A stretch of DNA of 64,000 nt from Dirofilaria immitis (Eukaryota > Nematoda > Chromadorea > Rhabditida > Onchocercidae): the NCBI GenBank assembly GCA_024305405.1, contig JAKNDB010000013.1:248001-312000 (forward strand). The letters run 5' to 3'. Below are positions 39,713-53,200 of this stretch, in pieces. The position numbers were made by a program, and so were the translations under genes. The notes beneath the pieces are model-generated. The model did no database searches. It worked only from the letters and a program-made list of their open reading frames with translations, and had not been told where the DNA came from. The number at the start of each line of letters is the position of its first letter. The stretch's first letter is position 1.

Positions 39713-42209
39713 ATGGGTTCATCATCATCGATCGGCTTATTACTATTACTAATTTTTTCCCATTCTTATTGCTTAGAATGGGATGTATCGAATTTTCCAA
39801 ATCCGACAGCAGGTGATTATAAACGATGTCGTATGCGAACAACATCTAATATATGTGATCCAGATGAAATATTAACTGAATCACAACGATATCGATTAAA
39901 TCATGAATTACATCAATTGGAATCTCGAACTCGACAGGTTATTTGATGATCATATTTATGATAAAGCAAAGCATACAACAAATACTTTCTATTATCATTA
40001 TTGTTTAACAGTAATGCTATAATTACATGTTAATTGTTAATTGTGATCAGTTAAAACTTATTCAAAATTTCTCATAATATTAATCTATCAAATTAGATTT
40101 ATTTGATTCATTTCAATTTTATCACTAGAGCTATTGATAAGCATAATTTTAATAAAATTAAATTAATAGATAATGAAATAATTTTAATAGTTTAATATTT
40201 TTATTTCATTATTCTCTATCTTATCTACCATTTCATTTATAATATTTATAAACAGGATCATGCTCTTGATTTTTGTCAAAAAAGGAATTACAGCAGCAAT
40301 GGCTATTGTTAAACATGTTCGAGGAAATTCTGATGAGGTAAGTTAATTTTTTTTTTTTACCTACCTGTTGTTCATTTAGAATTAATCAAATAATAATAGT
40401 AATATATAAAAATGAAAAAAATATTTTATATCTTTCTTTTTCTCAAACTTTTTTTTCTCGATGCTTACTTTCTCATTGCTACAATCTTTTTTTTTTTATT
40501 TCTATCTTTTTCAATATCACTTATCAATCATCATATGAGATTAGATGAAGAATGAAAAAAAAAAAGAAAATCGTGCTATTTTTTTTTTTGCTATAAACTT
40601 TAAGAGTTGAATTATTTAGTTTAATTTTTCTTTTTTTTATTTATAATATTTAGAAAAAAAAGAAAGAAAAAATTTTTATTATTTTATAAATTTATTGATT
40701 GATGAATTGATTGATTGATTAATTGATTGATTGATTGAAGGCTGTCAGAGAAATGGCTAATCAAATTCTTCGAAAATGGACATTAGATAAGCAATGTCAG
40801 AAATCGGTGGTTTTTGTAGTTGCAATTGACGATCGTCGATTTTGGGTAGCACGTGATTCACGAGTTCCCGTTTATGCACAAGAATTTACTCAAATATTCA
40901 ACTCTCAAGTAATTTATAATTTTTTGCACTTTTTTTTTTTCTTCATATATCATTTCTATATCCGCTGAGAAATCACTAAATACATTATGTTTTTTTTTTA
41001 AAAAAAAAAAAAGTTGTTGATGTTATTATCAGATGATAGATAATTCATGATATTTCATTCATAAGAAATTATAATTATAATTATTGATTGGTTCGGGATT
41101 TAAAAGAACAAAATAGTAAAAATCTTCATGAAATGTTTAACATATGATCGGTGAATTATTGATCAAAAATATTGGAAAAATTTAATTATAATTGAACATT
41201 TTTATTATGATACTATTATAAGAGATGCTATATTTTAATATAATACGGTATTTTGTAATATATTTTCGCATGTGATATCAAGCATTCTATTCCGGTGATA
41301 AGATTAATTTCAGATTATCATTCTTTTTTTTTTAAACACAAAGAGCAATAGATAAAGAAGCATTGATTAGCAATGAATCAAGCATTAATATAAAGGAAAT
41401 TTTGTAAGGAATTTAGTGTATTAGTCGATTGATGAATCGATTGATCAGTTATTCAGTTACTTAAAATCATAGTTTTAATAAAACAGATGTGATTATTTTG
41501 ATAAGGAATAATATGATTTTTATAGAAGCAATTTTTTCAACAAGGCGATTATCCACAAGCATTGAGCAATATCATACAACAAACATGGGAAAAAGCCTTA
41601 TCAAAACAAGGAGGAGGTGAAGTACCAAGTGATGATAGAGGTGGTATCGATGATAAGGGCGGCTTTAGTCCAATTGCTCCTTCACCGCCTCGTGTTGTCC
41701 CTCAACCGGACGATGGCAAAAAGCATGGAGGACTTTTACCGCATATACCATTTTGGTTTTGGATTGTCCTTGTTCTCATCATTTTGCCTATTCTTTGTTG
41801 TTGTTGTTGTTTGTGCTATTGTTGTTGTTGTCGTAAGGGTAGTAGTACGAATAGTCCACGAAGACAAGGGCCTATCGATATTGAAGGTGGTGGTAGAGGA
41901 GGACCAATGGATGAAAATGGTGGTAGGTCCAGAGGTGGACGAAGTTCTGGTTTCAACAATTTCTTGGGTGGCCTTGGAGGTGTTGGTTTGGGTCATTTAG
42001 CCGGTCAACTCTTGGGTGGTGGTAGTAAACGTCGTGATGTTCCCGCTGCTCCGGGTTATCAAGGCGGTGGTGCTTATCCTGCAACACCATCCCAACCTAG
42101 TGGAGGTTATGGAGGTGGTATGCGTGGCAATCGTAGCACCACTACTGGTGGTAAAGGACTTTATCCAACAGTTGCGGTGAATGATGAAGGTGGTGGAGGT
42201 GGATGGTAA
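39713..42209 (+). CDS. molo-1: MOLO-1-like modulator of levamisole receptor (TPM domain, one membrane span)
   Basis: The exons are 39713-39937, 40256-40337, 40741-40908 and 41526-42209, about 385 residues. A signal peptide (SIGLLLLLIFSHSYC) is followed by EWDVSNFPNPTAGDYKRC and SNICDPDEILTESQRYRLN, the start of the extracellular TPM-type domain. That domain continues through ITAAMAIVKHVRGN, MANQILRKWTLDKQCQKSVV, DRRFWVARDSRVPVYAQEF and GDYPQALSNIIQQTWEKAL. One membrane span (FWFWIVLVLIILPIL) runs straight into a Cys block, CCCCCLCYCCCC, then a Gly-rich cytoplasmic tail of about 130 residues ending DEGGGGGW. In C. elegans, MOLO-1 is an auxiliary subunit that promotes gating of levamisole-sensitive acetylcholine receptors at body muscle; that role is inferred here by similarity. 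Exon 2 keeps frame only if the A run at 40278-40283 changes length (one base fewer or two more). Confidence 0.82.
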
Positions 42210-42716
42210 ATTATCAAGTAAATAACCGGAGAGATTTGTTATCTAATCGATTCTTTTTGATTAAACTAGAATCCTACCTTTTGCAGTATAAGAATCTATA
42301 TGATTTTTGATGGATTCATATATGTGAATCTTTGGTGCTTCTCGTTGATTGTGAAAGAATCAGAGTTGTAACGAAGTATTAGGAGATGGACAAATAGTCA
42401 GATTGAAATTATCACCTTTGCAGTCTAGAAATTACTAGAATAGTCCATCTTTCCCTTTTGATTTGAATTTAAAAGAAATGAATGAAATTTGTTAGTCCTT
42501 TTTTAGAATGACAGTATTCATTCAATATGCAAATATGAAATGTTTTGTTATTGATAAATAACTGCTTATCATTGTATAATCATTTTGATCTAAAATGATA
42601 TGATTAATTAAATCAACAAGAAATTTACCTTTACCTCCGTAAGAAAGGTGCGAAACTGTCATCGAGCAAACATTTGTCTTTTAATAATAAATGAATTCTT
42701 AAGTTCTATTCCTTTT

Positions 42717-43060
42717 TTTAGAATGAATTTTTAAAAAGAAAATTCACAATTTCCATTCCAAAATAGTTTCAACTTTTGACGTAAGAAAATACGTTCACGT
42801 CCGTCTATTTTTACGTTGTAGCGGGGAAAACAATCTAATTTCCAAGCGTTGATTTACGTATATACGTGTACCATACAATTTTTTAGAATAAAATTTTAAA
42901 AAAGAAAAATTACAATTTCCATTCCAAAATAGTTTCAATTTTTGACGTAGGGAAATACGTTCACGTCCGTCTATATTTACGTTGTATTGTGAATGTTCTT
43001 CGTAGTTTTTGTCATCTTTCAATCATTAATTTACATATATATGTATATCATACAATTTTA
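42717..43060. repeat. Two diverged tandem copies of a 170 bp element with ACGT-rich core
   Basis: Each copy has TTTCCATTCCAAAATAGTTT, then TTTGACGTA, then AAATACGTTCACGTCCGTCT, TTTACGTTGTA, and ends in TACATATATATGTA-like sequence and CATACAATTTT. The core is much richer in CG than its surroundings and well preserved between copies, while the flanks have drifted. Confidence 0.82.
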
Positions 43061-44479
43061 TTATATTTAATTATGAGCTTTCAATAATGGCAAATTAAAA
43101 TTGAATTCTCCAATTATTCATTTCGCTTCATTTGCATATTCAATCTATTATGATCGCTGATATATATTAAATTAATGTTACTTAAAAGATATGATTAAAT
43201 CCTATTGATATGTAAAGAAAATATGCTTATCATTAAAATCATCAATGTTAACAAATCACGCACATATATTTGTTATTAATTCAAATAAGAAACACTTATT
43301 TTGTTTACTTTCTTTCATTTGTAATTCTTTGGATTAGCATAATATAGGAATGAAATTTGTTTACTTATCACTTCAATACATTTCCTTATCAAATAACAAA
43401 ATAGCAAAAATATCAAAGATATCATTCAAAAAAAAATGTTACGAAATAATATATGATAAATTTGACATATTTTAATTAACATATATTTTAGGATCGATTT
43501 AAAAATGATAAATATAAATGATAATTATTTTCTATGCTTCTTTATAATAAGCATATATCTCTTGCTATAAAATACTATTTTGTGATTTCTCAAAATATTA
43601 TTTGCTAATTAATCATTATATAGCTATAAATAAGCATAGATTAATTGATAATAAATTATCTTTGATCAATTAACAGTAATAAATCTTTTCTGAATAATTA
43701 ATTATTCAAATAACTTTTATGCTATATGACTTATGAAAAGTTTTAAAAATTTTGTCAAAGAATTCAACGAATTTCATAAATAGAAAAAAGATGTTGAAAC
43801 GTTTTTTAGGAATCCAAATCTTTTAAAATTCAATCAATATGATCGTTATTTGTAGGAAACACATTTGTAGAAAACGATTTCTTCTTTTTTTTTTTTTAAG
43901 AAGAAATGGATGTATAAATTTGTTATTTATATGTTGCTTAAATATTATGAATTACCATATAACAAATACGATATGATACGATATATTTTACATAAAATTA
44001 AATTTTAAATAAATTGAATCAGAATCTTTTTATTGTTCATTTCAATTTCAATTTTTAGCATTTATTTTGAAATTCGATTTATTTTATAGGAATTATTTTC
44101 TTTGAAAGTTTGTTAAAAATAATAAACTTTCTCCTTTTTTTTTTTTTTAAGAGAAAAAGGAATTATAATAAAAATGATTAGATGAAATGAATGTTGTTTT
44201 CTTCTTGCTTTCAACCATTTCTTCCAATAATTTAAACATTAAAATCATCTTATCAATTATCACTATCATTATCGCCTTACTAAAAATAAATAAAAACTTT
44301 CCTTCTAATAAATTACTAGTGGTAATATTTCAAGTTTTAGATGACAAAAGCATGAGCAATATTTCGAGCCTATATTACCATTATTGCTTTTATTATCTCT
44401 TCAAGTTAAGTATGTGTTTTTGAATAGGAATTTAAAATGAAATTGCAAGATATTTATGATCAGAAATATATCGACATAT

Positions 44480-45120
44480 ATGAATATCGATATAGTATGC
44501 GTTTTCATTCTCGAAAACTTTTGTACTATTGTGATAAGCTTTCATCAATAATTCATTAGGAATATTAAAGATTGAATATCGATATAGTATGCGTTTCATT
44601 CTCGAAAACTTTTGTACTATTGTGATAAGCTGTCATCAATAATTCATTAGGAATATTAAAGATTGAATATCGATATAGTATGCGTTTCATTCTCGAAAAC
44701 TTTTGTACTATTGTGATAAGCTGTCATCAATAATTCATTAGGAATATTAAAGATTGAATATCGATATAGTATGCGTTTTCATTCTCGAAAACTTTTGTAC
44801 TATTGTGATAAGCTTTCATCAATAATTCATTAGGAATATTAAAGATTGAATATCGATATAGTATGCGTTTCATTCTCGAAAACTTTTGTACTATTGTGAT
44901 AAGCTGTCATCAATAATTCATTAGGAATATTAAAGATTGAATATCGATATAGTATGCGTTTCATTCTCGAAAACTTTTGTACTATTGTGATAAGCTGTCA
45001 TCAATAATTCATTAGGAATATTAAAGATTGAATATCGATATAGTATGCGTTTCATTCTCGAAAACTTTTGTACTATTGTGATAAGCTTTTATCAATAATT
45101 CATTAGGAATACTAAAGATT
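44480..45120. repeat. 91 bp minisatellite, 7 units, with 3-unit higher order
   Basis: Each unit contains GAATATCGATATAGTATGCG, TTCTCGAAAACTTTTGTACT and CATTAGGAATATTAAAGATT. Units 1 and 4 share GCGTTTTCATT with GCTTTCATC, while units 2, 3, 5 and 6 share GCGTTTCATT with GCTGTCATC. Block 1-3 was therefore copied as 4-6. Confidence 0.93.
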
Positions 45121-46811
45121 TCGACAAAATTCTTTTTTTTAAAAAAAAGTAGCAAAAATCGATGATTTAATTTTATTCCATCTCTCTGGATAGTTTATAT
45201 TTCAAATTCTCCGGGAAAGTATTGGATTTTCCTTCCTTATCTCGAAGCATATCATTATTTTGAAACTGATATTTTTGAATTTTCAAGATATTTTTTATGG
45301 ATTAAAAGAAAAATAAAAAGCATAATTCTGGTATAATTTCAGAATAGTTATTTAAAGATAAGAAATATATCGAGAATGTGAAAGAATAGGATAAAATTAT
45401 TTTTTTTTAAACTATCTATAAATAATAAGCAAAATCAATATCAAGCAAGAAAAGAGACGAATTGCAAGAATTAAGAGATCATGATAACATGAAAAGAGAT
45501 GAGATCCTACTTCATTCGAGAACAATAGATGCTAATAATGCACTCTAAATAAATAAAATATATATATATATATATACATATATCTGTATATCAATATATA
45601 TCAACAACATCATCGAAATTGTTAACAATTTATGATAATATAAAAAGAAATGTCAATCAGAATCCTCTCATTTATTAACTTTGTAAATAATGATAGCTCA
45701 AATTCAGAAGGAAAACGAAAAAATGAGAGAATTTTTGATCAAAAAAATGAGAAATACGAGCAATGCAACACATCTATTAATCCAAATTTATGTATATTGT
45801 GGTATCTGCCATGATCACTAATCCTGAAACCTAATCGACGATATCTTTTACCAATACAAAATGAAAAGAAACAATAATAAATGTCAAGCTGCGCAAAATA
45901 TATCTATGCTGCAGATTGACCGATTAAAATTTGATTAATAATTTGGCTGATAATATTGTAGTCCTTGTTGAAGAGATAAGTCTTAATTTGTTAATTGATA
46001 TAGCTGATAAATAGATACATCATCGAATATGAAATTTGAATTTTTTGGGAGTAATTTATGCCATAGAAATCGATAAAATATCATTAATCTGCCGTGAATA
46101 TATGACATAAGTGATGATAGCAATAATGATCGTGAAAGCTAAAATATGGAGAAAAGGATAAGCATTGAATATTTTTAGATTCAAAACAATAGAAGAAAGG
46201 ATCAGGGATAATTAATTTGGAACTTGTTTTCATTTTTACAAAAGCAATGATTTGATAAAAGTTCGATTCGGTTTCATCTGGTTAATTATGATCAAGCGCA
46301 TTTTATGATAATATACATAATAAGCAAATGATAGAAGCTATTATTGTAAGAGATTCCTAATAAGCAATTCTTATCTTATTTATTTATCAAAAAGTATTAA
46401 TATTTCATGATTATTGTTAATCAACAAAAAAAAATCGCTATTTCTTAATAAAACTATTCACTATTTTATATTCTTAAATGAAATTATCCGAAAAATAAAT
46501 TAACATTTCAGTAATTTTTTTCTAAATGGATTCTAAAGAATTAAATCAATATTTCCTATCTTTTAACATTACTAATTATTCAGCAAAATAGAATTTCTTA
46601 TTCGTCTCAAAAATCTATCGAAACAAAATTTCTATAACTTAACTTATTACCTTCAAGCTTTTAACAAATTAATTAAATATATGTGAAATAATTGTTGTAC
46701 AAAAATGTTGAAAAATAATGGAGCGAAATTGAAATTGTAAACGAAACAAAACTAACTATAAAAATGAAAAATATGGAAGCGCATTAAAATATAAACATTC
46801 CATGGATTAGA

Positions 46812-47184
46812 TCAAATTTCAGCTGCTGGTGTTGCCGATGATGTCATGATGGTAGAAGTAGTATTCGATAATGTCATTGAAGCTCCGGATGAAGCAGCAT
46901 TAGCTGATGTTGTCAATTGTGTTTCACGACGTACCATACTGGACGAGAAACCGGGTAAATTCGGGAAACGGATACCTATTTCACGTGCTACTTTCACCGG
47001 TACCTAAAATGTAGATAGATTATCTTATCATTTCCATCTAATTAATCAATTCATGAAATATTAATTGGCATCATTATTTCATATTATAATCATTGAAATT
47101 ACCATATAATTTGATGAATAAAAATTATTAATGTAACTAAATTCTAAATGATAACAATCTTTTATTTATTGACTTTTCTCCCTT

Positions 47185-47221
<37 letters not shown>

Positions 47222-50200
47222 AAACAAAAGCAAATACATGCATTAAATTTCTTTCTTTGTTTATCCTTTCCTTGAATTTTTCAATTTAAGAAATTCAAAT
47301 CAAATGAAATTGAAAAGAAAATAATTGAAATGAGAAGTTATAAGAAAGCATTTAAAGAAAAGTCCAGAATAAAGCAGAAATATGAAAAAATGAGAGAAAA
47401 AAGATTCATTTTTAATTAGGTAATTTAATTGATCCATGCAATAATTTCAGGTAGTTTAATCGATCCATGCAATAATTTCAGGTAATTTAATTGATCCATG
47501 CAATAATTTCAGGTAATTTAATCAATCCATGCAATAATTTCAGGTAATTTAAATCAATCCATGCAATAATTATTCGATGCTTAATCTTAGCTTCTATTTG
47601 GCTGACTATATAGAAACATAAATTAAAGAGCATCAAATATGAAGAAGATCAAAAGAATTAGGATAGAATCGATAGAATCAGGATAGAATCGATAACCTAC
47701 ACATTTATTACTCTCTACAAAGTATCATCATGCTAACTAATAATTTAAAGAAAAAAAAGATGAAAGAATGAGAAAGTTAAAATATAAAATGTCATCTTAG
47801 CTTAATCATAAATTGCTACAGAAAAATTAAGACATAAAGTGTAAGTAGTTTCAGAAGGAAAAAACAAAAGAGGATAAGAAATAAAAAATGAAGCAAGCAA
47901 AGATCAATTAATAAATACATGCTTTAATAAAATCATCAACCTTTCAGCTATCACGAAGATGACAGGGAAGTAGAGATAAGGAAGATGAAAATTCAACCGG
48001 ATAACTGCCCAATAAGATGCTGCTTCAATTGAAGGACTTTGATATTTAATGATGATGATAACATGATGATGATGATGATGATAATGACGATGAATAGTGA
48101 ACTATGTCGGAGTAATGGAAGTAGCAATAGCTAGTTGAGGTAATGATAATATTAATCATGACAATATGATGACTCCTGAGCGGTACCGCTAGCAATACGT
48201 GTGCCACGTGAAATCTTCCGTGATGTTTTACGTGCGATCAACGTTGAGAATGGTGCAATTCTCTAAAAAATCCAACTGAAAAAAAACAAAAACAAAAAAA
48301 CAAACAAACAAAAACAAGACAAAAAAATCAACATAAAAACTAACAAAAAAAAGCTAATAAAGGGAATAATTATTAAACTTATAAAAATTTATCTAAATAA
48401 TCAAAGTACTAGCAGTTTTCCACTTAAGTTTGGAATCCAATATTAACCGATTTTTTCCTAATCTAAATAATAGGGTTTACCGCATGATTTGTTTATTTTC
48501 CGTTACAATGCATGATTGATGATTAAATCAATATTACAAAATATGTGATTTATAGATTTTATCAAAAATCTTATCTCTTCTAACGAAATTAGCAATTAAA
48601 TTAAATCTCTTAGGTTGTACAAAGAATGGAAAAAAATTTTTTTAATAAATCTATGGATTAATAAGCGTGGAATGTATTCGAGAAAAAAATCGCTTTAAAG
48701 TTATTCAGGAAATCAATTATGAAACAAGCAAAAATGCTAATTAGCAAAGAAAAAAATAAGCTTGTTTCTCTCAGATATGTTAATCATTAATAGTATTAAA
48801 TAAAAATTTGCATAAACTTTAAAGTTAAAAAAAAAAAAACATGTGGTGAGAAAAAATAAAATTTATGTGATTTAAGGTATGTACAACAACATTAAGTAAT
48901 ATTCAGATTTTCTAAAAAAATTAAAATTAATTCTATGCATGCTTTTTATTTGTTAAAAAAGAAAAATATTGTGCTTTATGGAAGACTGACTAAACAACTA
49001 TCTGAAACTCAGCAAACAAAATAATATAAAAGTAATGGAATAGAATATTCTTTTTAGGATTGATTTTTACATCAATAACGAATTTCTAATTAAAATTTTC
49101 CTAATAATTTATTTGAATTTGAGATCAAAACATTCCAATACAAAGGGATATATAAAAGCCCGGAATCATAAATTAAAAATGTTAATCATATAAAAAAATA
49201 ACTGAGAAAAAAAATGAAAGCTAGAAAAATCTTCAAAAATCGAGACTTCGGTAAAAAATACGAGGATTAGAATAAGCGAACTAACTTGCTGACAGATAAG
49301 GTCAAAATTGACGAGAGGTCAAAATTTGAGATCTAAGCATATTCGAAAATTATAATGCTTCCTATACCAAATGTTATTTTTGAAGAATGAAGCACGATAC
49401 TAACCTTTTTCTTCGATTGATTGAGCAATTCTCTATAATTTTCGGAACGCAAAAATCGTTGATAACTATCATTTTTCATCAAACAAAAATATGATCCTGA
49501 AATTTAAACGATCCATATACGAATGGAACTGTTACTTGATATGTATCGCTGTGAATTTTATTCGATAAAATATTAATAATAGTATATAGTTTCACAACAA
49601 TAAATAATCCCAGCGATTCTTTACCTAACGATCAATTGCTGCTGCCGAAATTTCAACGCCGATATATCTTGATAATTCGGATTAAGTTCGAATTCTACTT
49701 GTAGCTTAGCTTAATGAGTTATTTGTATCTATATCTGATCATAATCATTTTTGGAATCATTCAATCTACAGCAATAATTAAATTTAAAAAAAAAAGTGAT
49801 TCAATCCTTACCGCAGCTTCATCAAATGACCAACGATTTGGATTTTTTAGATTTTCCTCCGTTTGTTCCATCACTTTACAATCAATATTAACGGGCGATG
49901 TAGCATTTTTATCAATAAATTCATTGTATATTTCAGTCACTAGTACAGGTACCATACGACATGCACATTTTCGTAATTTTTGGACCTGAAAAGTAAAATG
50001 TTTTGCTTTAATACTTTACTTAGTAGAATGAGATAATTAAGCAAAGGATTAATTTAACAAAATTAAACAAATTCACTGATTATTATCAATTTGTAGTTCT
50101 TTATAATCTTTGTTATTCGACTACAAATATTTATTATTCTATTCGCTGTTCTAAATAAAACATTAAATTATCTGAGTTATATGGATATATTCATATAATC

Positions 50201-53200
50201 TTAAAGGATATATATTAGTGTAAAAATTTTCGCGCTTCATTTGTTATCACATGACAATCAATATAAAGCTGATGAGAAAAAAACATAATAAGCGAATAAA
50301 AATAAAAATATTTTTGCTAAAAATAAACAAGAAATAATAATTCAAAAAAAAAACGATAGCTTACTTGCCACCAAAAGCGTAAATTTTCTCCAGAATATTC
50401 CTTATCAGAGAATTTCTGCAATGTTTCCTGCCAATTTCATCGCATAATAATTCTTCAAAGCTTTCTTCCCATAATTTCAAACGGCGCATTGATATATCAC
50501 CAGTGCTAAAAATAAAAATATATCCAAATGGAAAAATATCTTTAATCAATCGATAAGCATATAAAATGATTTATTAGTAATTTCGACTGAAGCTAATATT
50601 ATTTTTTCTCATATTACTCATTCTTCGTATAATTGAAATGATATGGTAGCATTAAGAGAGGAATGCAAAATATAAATACAAATTTTATCAATTACATAAA
50701 AATTACGGATTAATCATTAGTTATGTAAAAGTATGAGATTATTTATTCAACCGCTTAATATAATTCCCTAATACTATTTATAAATTCAGCAAAAATTTCC
50801 CACAATGCTAATAGTTATTATGCTTTCTCATTCTTTTCTACATCTATTGCTTATAAAATATTTACATACATTTTGTCATGCTGCCAATAATCAACAGTAT
50901 CGGAAATCCATGGATTTGAATGACTTTGGAAATGATCAGTTGCTGTACCAGGTTGGATAAGAAATGGATCAAATATACGACGATGATCGAAATATTGTAA
51001 ATAGCTGAGAAAAAAACAAACAAGATACATATATGTGATTTTAATTTATAATTAAAAAAAATCAGTCAAATTTATTTTATTTCTGTTTTTTCATGCGTTT
51101 CAACTTATTATGTAATAATTAGGGTTAACAAGAATTAAAGATGAAAGATGAATTAAAAAAGATGAAAGATGAATTGAAGATAAATTGAAGATAATATGAA
51201 TTGAAGATAAATTGAAGATAATAGAAGAGAAATTTGACATTTATCATTCAATCTTAGTTTTGAAGTTATTTTTAAATGGAATTTTAGAAAAAAATTTTAA
51301 CATATTGAATATTTCGAAATCAATAAATTGAATATATGTGAAAGACAATTTCAAAATTTATTGAAAAAATAAAAATGAAATTCTTTAAAATCTCAATTTC
51401 GTCTGTTGACTTCCAATTTATTTTAATGAAACAAAATAAAAAACTTACTTCTCGACAACTTTAGATGTTTTGAGAACGTTCTTTGTTAATCGTGCTTCCA
51501 ATGCACTAATCTGAAAAGAAAGCAAAATAATTAGAAATATACAAACACAATTTTTGCTTAAGACAGAGTGCCATGCAAATAACCTTTTTGATATTCACGC
51601 ATTTCTAACACTATCAAATCAGTAATGATTAAAATAAAGCTTAGGATATTTAGAGGGAAAATTAGAATAAAAGAAAGTTGATCATATCATTCAATTGTAA
51701 AAACTGAACAAAATTTAACCGCAGTCTCGATTTAAAAAAATTTTTCTCTCGTGTTGGAGAGAAAAATTTTCATAACAATCTTGAAATAGATTATTACAAT
51801 ATGCCAATTCTAAAATACTCTCTATCGATTATGGAATAATTTACATGAATCTCTTATCAAGCTTAAATTACATACTTCTTGTTTTAATGTATCCTGCACT
51901 CGCGTACAACGTCGAATACCAGGTCTTTGACCGTAATATCGTACGGACGATGGTGATACGTAGGGTGATGAATGTTGGCTTGACGAGGAAGAAGATGCAT
52001 TAGTCGAACCATTTAAGATAGAACCTGAACAAGAAGGCGTTTGTGCAGCTGCATGGTGCAGCTGCAGCTGAAGTTGAATATGGTAAAGTGGTATTCGAAC
52101 ATGATGCGACAGCAGCATGAGTAGAAGAACTATATTTCGGTCGTCCTAGAATTATTCGCATAATCTTTTATTGATATTCAAAAATTATTTATAATTGCGG
52201 CAAAAATAATTAAAATTTACAATATACAATCGGCTTGAAGGAAAGTGAAAATAGAATTTTTCTAATTGACCAAACAGAAAAATAATTATTCATAAAAACA
52301 ATAAAAATATTAGCAAAAAATAATCAGCAATTTGTTATCATATAAGATTTTATCAATTGGACTATATCATTACAAAATGATGGAGAAAAATTTTTTCATA
52401 TCCTATATATTTATTTATTTTTCATCTTGAATAAACATGATACATTCCTAACATTATACCTGATCTTGATAGTTTTCGGAAATCAACTTCTGTAGTATTT
52501 ACACAACCTGGTACAGGTCTATGAACATCCCAGAAAGCACGCTCTTGGCTGTCCAAAATTTGCCGTTCTTGACGATCACGTTTTTGTCAACCCTAAAATT
52601 AGTAATATGTAAAATTGATTATTCAAGATTAATTTGATATGTGTTGAATAAGAATTACATTAACGTCTGAATATAGTAGGGAAAAAGTCTTGCGAAAAAC
52701 AGAAAAACGATTCAAATGCAAAAGTACGGTAAAGATATGAACTGATATTATTATAGTTCTTTTCAAATCTCTATAATAAATATATGATGTTTCATTATAA
52801 AAATTTCTTCCAATACTGGACTATTCAGTGTTGCAAAGTGAAATAGTTAAATAGATGATGAACGATATGACAGATGACAATCGTAAAAATATTGTTATAT
52901 ATATTAAAAAATGAGAAATATAATACCTATACTGAGCTTCAGCTTGCATAAAAACAAATTCCCATTTTCGACTGAACATTTTTTGTAATTTCGCCAAATT
53001 TTCCGCTTCGAAATCTTCCAATTCCAAATGTGCTTTATTTTGCATAGTACGTTTACACAGATATACAGCTACAAATAATTAGGAAAAATCTCTAATAAAG
53101 TTATTGATAAAGATTTTTACCTACGGTAATTGACAAGATCATGACATTTTATGATATACAGACATCCATCTACAAAAATTGTTTAATATAGCTATGTTAA

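Larger units (their letters stand above)
42210..46811. other. Spacer between two convergent gene ends
   Basis: MOLO-1-like (plus) and the RGS gene (minus) end towards each other here, so both 3' untranslated regions lie inside. I see two tandem families (42717-43060 and 44480-45120), a TA run near 45560, and no exon. A hairpin-like stretch, TTTCTTCTTTTT followed by AAGAAGAAA at 43880-43905, and a similar one at 44128-44160, are present. Confidence 0.6.

Noticed and set aside
40278..40283. Programmed ribosomal frameshift in the MOLO-1-like gene
   Set aside because: No stimulatory structure is evident and similar run-length breaks occur in unrelated genes; sequence error is simpler.
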